Assembly (NCBI GenBank): GCA_017990795.1 | Contig: JAGNNG010000041.1 | Location: 1-9,369, forward strand | Direction of reading: 5' to 3' | Origin: Deltaproteobacteria bacterium | Lineage (GTDB): Bacteria > Myxococcota_A > Polyangia > Palsa-1104 > JAEUJZ01 | Length of the DNA stretch: 9,369 bases | In this document: in pieces, positions 8,943-9,369 of the stretch | Layout: the number at the start of each line of letters is the position of its first letter | Numbering within the stretch: position 1 is the stretch's first letter | Notes under the pieces: generated by a model | The model's database searches: none | What the model was told of the DNA's origin: nothing | Seen by the model: the letters and a program-made list of their open reading frames with translations, nothing else | Made by a program: the position numbers and the translations under genes

Positions 8943-9204
8943 AGACAAAGCCCTTCAGTACTTTGTGGAAAGCGACCTGCTTGCCCCCCAAGCAGTACCG
9001 CCTCTAGCGGTGTCCACACGATCGCGCTTTGCCGAATTCCGATTGTAAACCAAACCCTGCCCGCACTGGCAGCCTGTTTCTCTCGGCTTTGGCACTGAGC
9101 GTGACCACCGCACACAGAGGCGCAACCACCTTGGGCCCCGCTTCCCCAGAGCCAACCACCCCACCCCGCCTGCGTCAGCCAGCAGCCCACTGGTTCCGAC
9201 GCCG
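8943..9204. other. Intergenic region upstream of the exported protein
   Basis: These 262 bp lie between the stop of the incoming right-hand gene and the start of the exported protein. A minus-strand TACAAT (9047-9042) is a possible -10 about 100 bp before the start, but no acceptable -35 is found 16-18 bp further up. I see no structural RNA or strong terminator. A minus-strand frame is open through the whole stretch, but its Trp/Arg/Gly-rich product looks like a compositional artefact. Confidence 0.4.
8951..8956 (-). promoter_or_regulatory. Ribosome binding site for the exported protein
   Basis: GAAGGG on the minus strand lies 8 nt before the GTG at 8942, the same spacing as at the other minus-strand genes here. 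It favours GTG over the nearby TTG and ATG starts; all give the same mature protein after signal-peptide removal. Confidence 0.5.
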
Positions 9205-9369
9205 TTAAACAGCGAAAGAGACTCCGCTTTCGCCGTGCTCCTCCTCGCTTTCGCCGTTCCTCTCCACGCTCCCGCCGTTCCTCTCCTCGCTCCCGCCGTT
9301 CCTCTCCACGGTCCCGCCGTGCTTCTCCACGCTTTCGCCGTTCTTCTCCACGCTTCCGCCGTGCTTCTC
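9205..9369 (-). CDS. C-terminus of a heptapeptide-repeat protein, 5' part outside the window
   Basis: Fifty-four codons enter from the right edge and end at a TAA (9207-9205). They read as seven heptads on the pattern E-[KRE]-[NH]-G-[GE]-[ST]-[VEG] followed by VSFAV. Reasons to believe the frame: the 21-bp repeat period is a whole number of codons, the third codon position is almost always G or C (the best of the three minus-strand frames), amino-acid swaps are conservative (Lys/Arg, Asn/His, Ser/Thr), and the repeats run up to a stop. Such hydrophilic Gly/Glu-rich tails occur in low-complexity regions of many bacterial proteins, and I do not recognise the parent protein. All three minus-strand frames are open across the repeats, so a non-coding tandem repeat remains possible. 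Confidence 0.4.
   Translation of the reverse strand, partial: EKHGGSVEKNGESVEKHGGTVERNGGSEERNGGSVERNGESEEEHGESGVSFAV
9225..9369. repeat. 21-bp tandem repeat running off the window edge
   Basis: Units of exactly 21 bp, each ending in GCCGT on the plus strand (at 9236, 9257, 9278, 9299, 9320, 9341 and 9362), give six full copies (9237-9362), a degenerate partial copy before them and 7 bp of another at the edge. Consensus on the plus strand is close to TCCTCTCCACGCTCCCGCCGT, with roughly one to four differences per copy. There are no spacers, so it is not a CRISPR array. Confidence 0.92.

Noticed and set aside
8299..8991. 230-codon alternative frame overlapping the start of the exported protein
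   Set aside because: Its Arg/Gly/Ala-rich product lacks a signal peptide or motifs; the frame with a proper signal peptide and ribosome site is preferred.
9212..9233. GCGAAAG-N8-CTTTCGC inverted repeat as terminator of the right-hand gene
   Set aside because: The stem is short and lies before the stop codon, with only TGTTTAA after it; part of it is simply repeat sequence.
9105..9369. Plus-strand open frame reading as Arg/Ser-rich RRSSPRS heptads
   Set aside because: No ATG, GTG or TTG occurs between the upstream stop (near 9102) and the repeats, so it cannot start within the window.
8955..9369. Minus-strand frame open from the right edge to a TGA 12 nt before the exported-protein start
   Set aside because: Though open for over 400 bp, its product is Trp/Arg/Gly-rich with lower GC at third positions than the chosen frame; it looks compositional.
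9225..9369. CRISPR array
   Set aside because: The 21-bp units are directly adjacent with no spacers.

Overview
This window looks like a chromosomal fragment of a GC-rich bacterium of the deltaproteobacterial/Myxococcota type. Three things point that way. The EF-G reads as the lineage-restricted type called spdEFG1 (spirochaetes, planctomycetes, deltaproteobacteria), related to mitochondrial EF-G1, and lies outside any str operon. There are secreted glycan-active-type proteins and a lipoprotein. Starts include GTG as well as ATG, with short GGGAGG/GGAG/AAGGG ribosome sites. The assignment is an inference from protein character; no 16S or ribosomal protein gene is present.

Layout, left to right. 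A truncated exonuclease III gene (minus strand, 1-454) is divergent from a Bcp-type peroxiredoxin gene (597-1067, plus). The promoter predicted for the peroxiredoxin gene lies so close to the ATG that the message would be leaderless. Convergent with it, 22 bp away, is a secreted lipoprotein with a pectate-lyase-like parallel beta-helix (1090-2742, minus). A 218-bp gap holds a candidate promoter for the lipoprotein and a strong hairpin/T-run terminator for the operon to its right. That operon (minus strand) is EF-G (4324-6411) followed 25 bp later by a protein of unknown function (2961-4298), which joins a KaiC/RecA-like P-loop ATPase to what looks like a circularly permuted SLOG (DprA/LOG-like) nucleotide-binding domain. 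Further right is a Sec-exported, probably NodB-like deacetylase-family protein (6696-8942, minus). The right edge is a run of 21-bp tandem repeats, best read as the heptapeptide-repeat C-terminus of a gene entering from outside the window on the minus strand (9205-9369).

How the genes may work together. Exonuclease III and peroxiredoxin form a plausible oxidative-stress pair (repair of damaged DNA and removal of peroxides). The EF-G/ATPase-SLOG operon is the most unusual part: it ties a translation GTPase to an ATPase with a putative nucleotide- or nucleotide-derivative-sensing domain, and no such system is known to me by name. The two exported proteins suggest surface polysaccharide work, but nothing in the window links them directly. 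I see no mobile element, CRISPR array, tRNA or rRNA.
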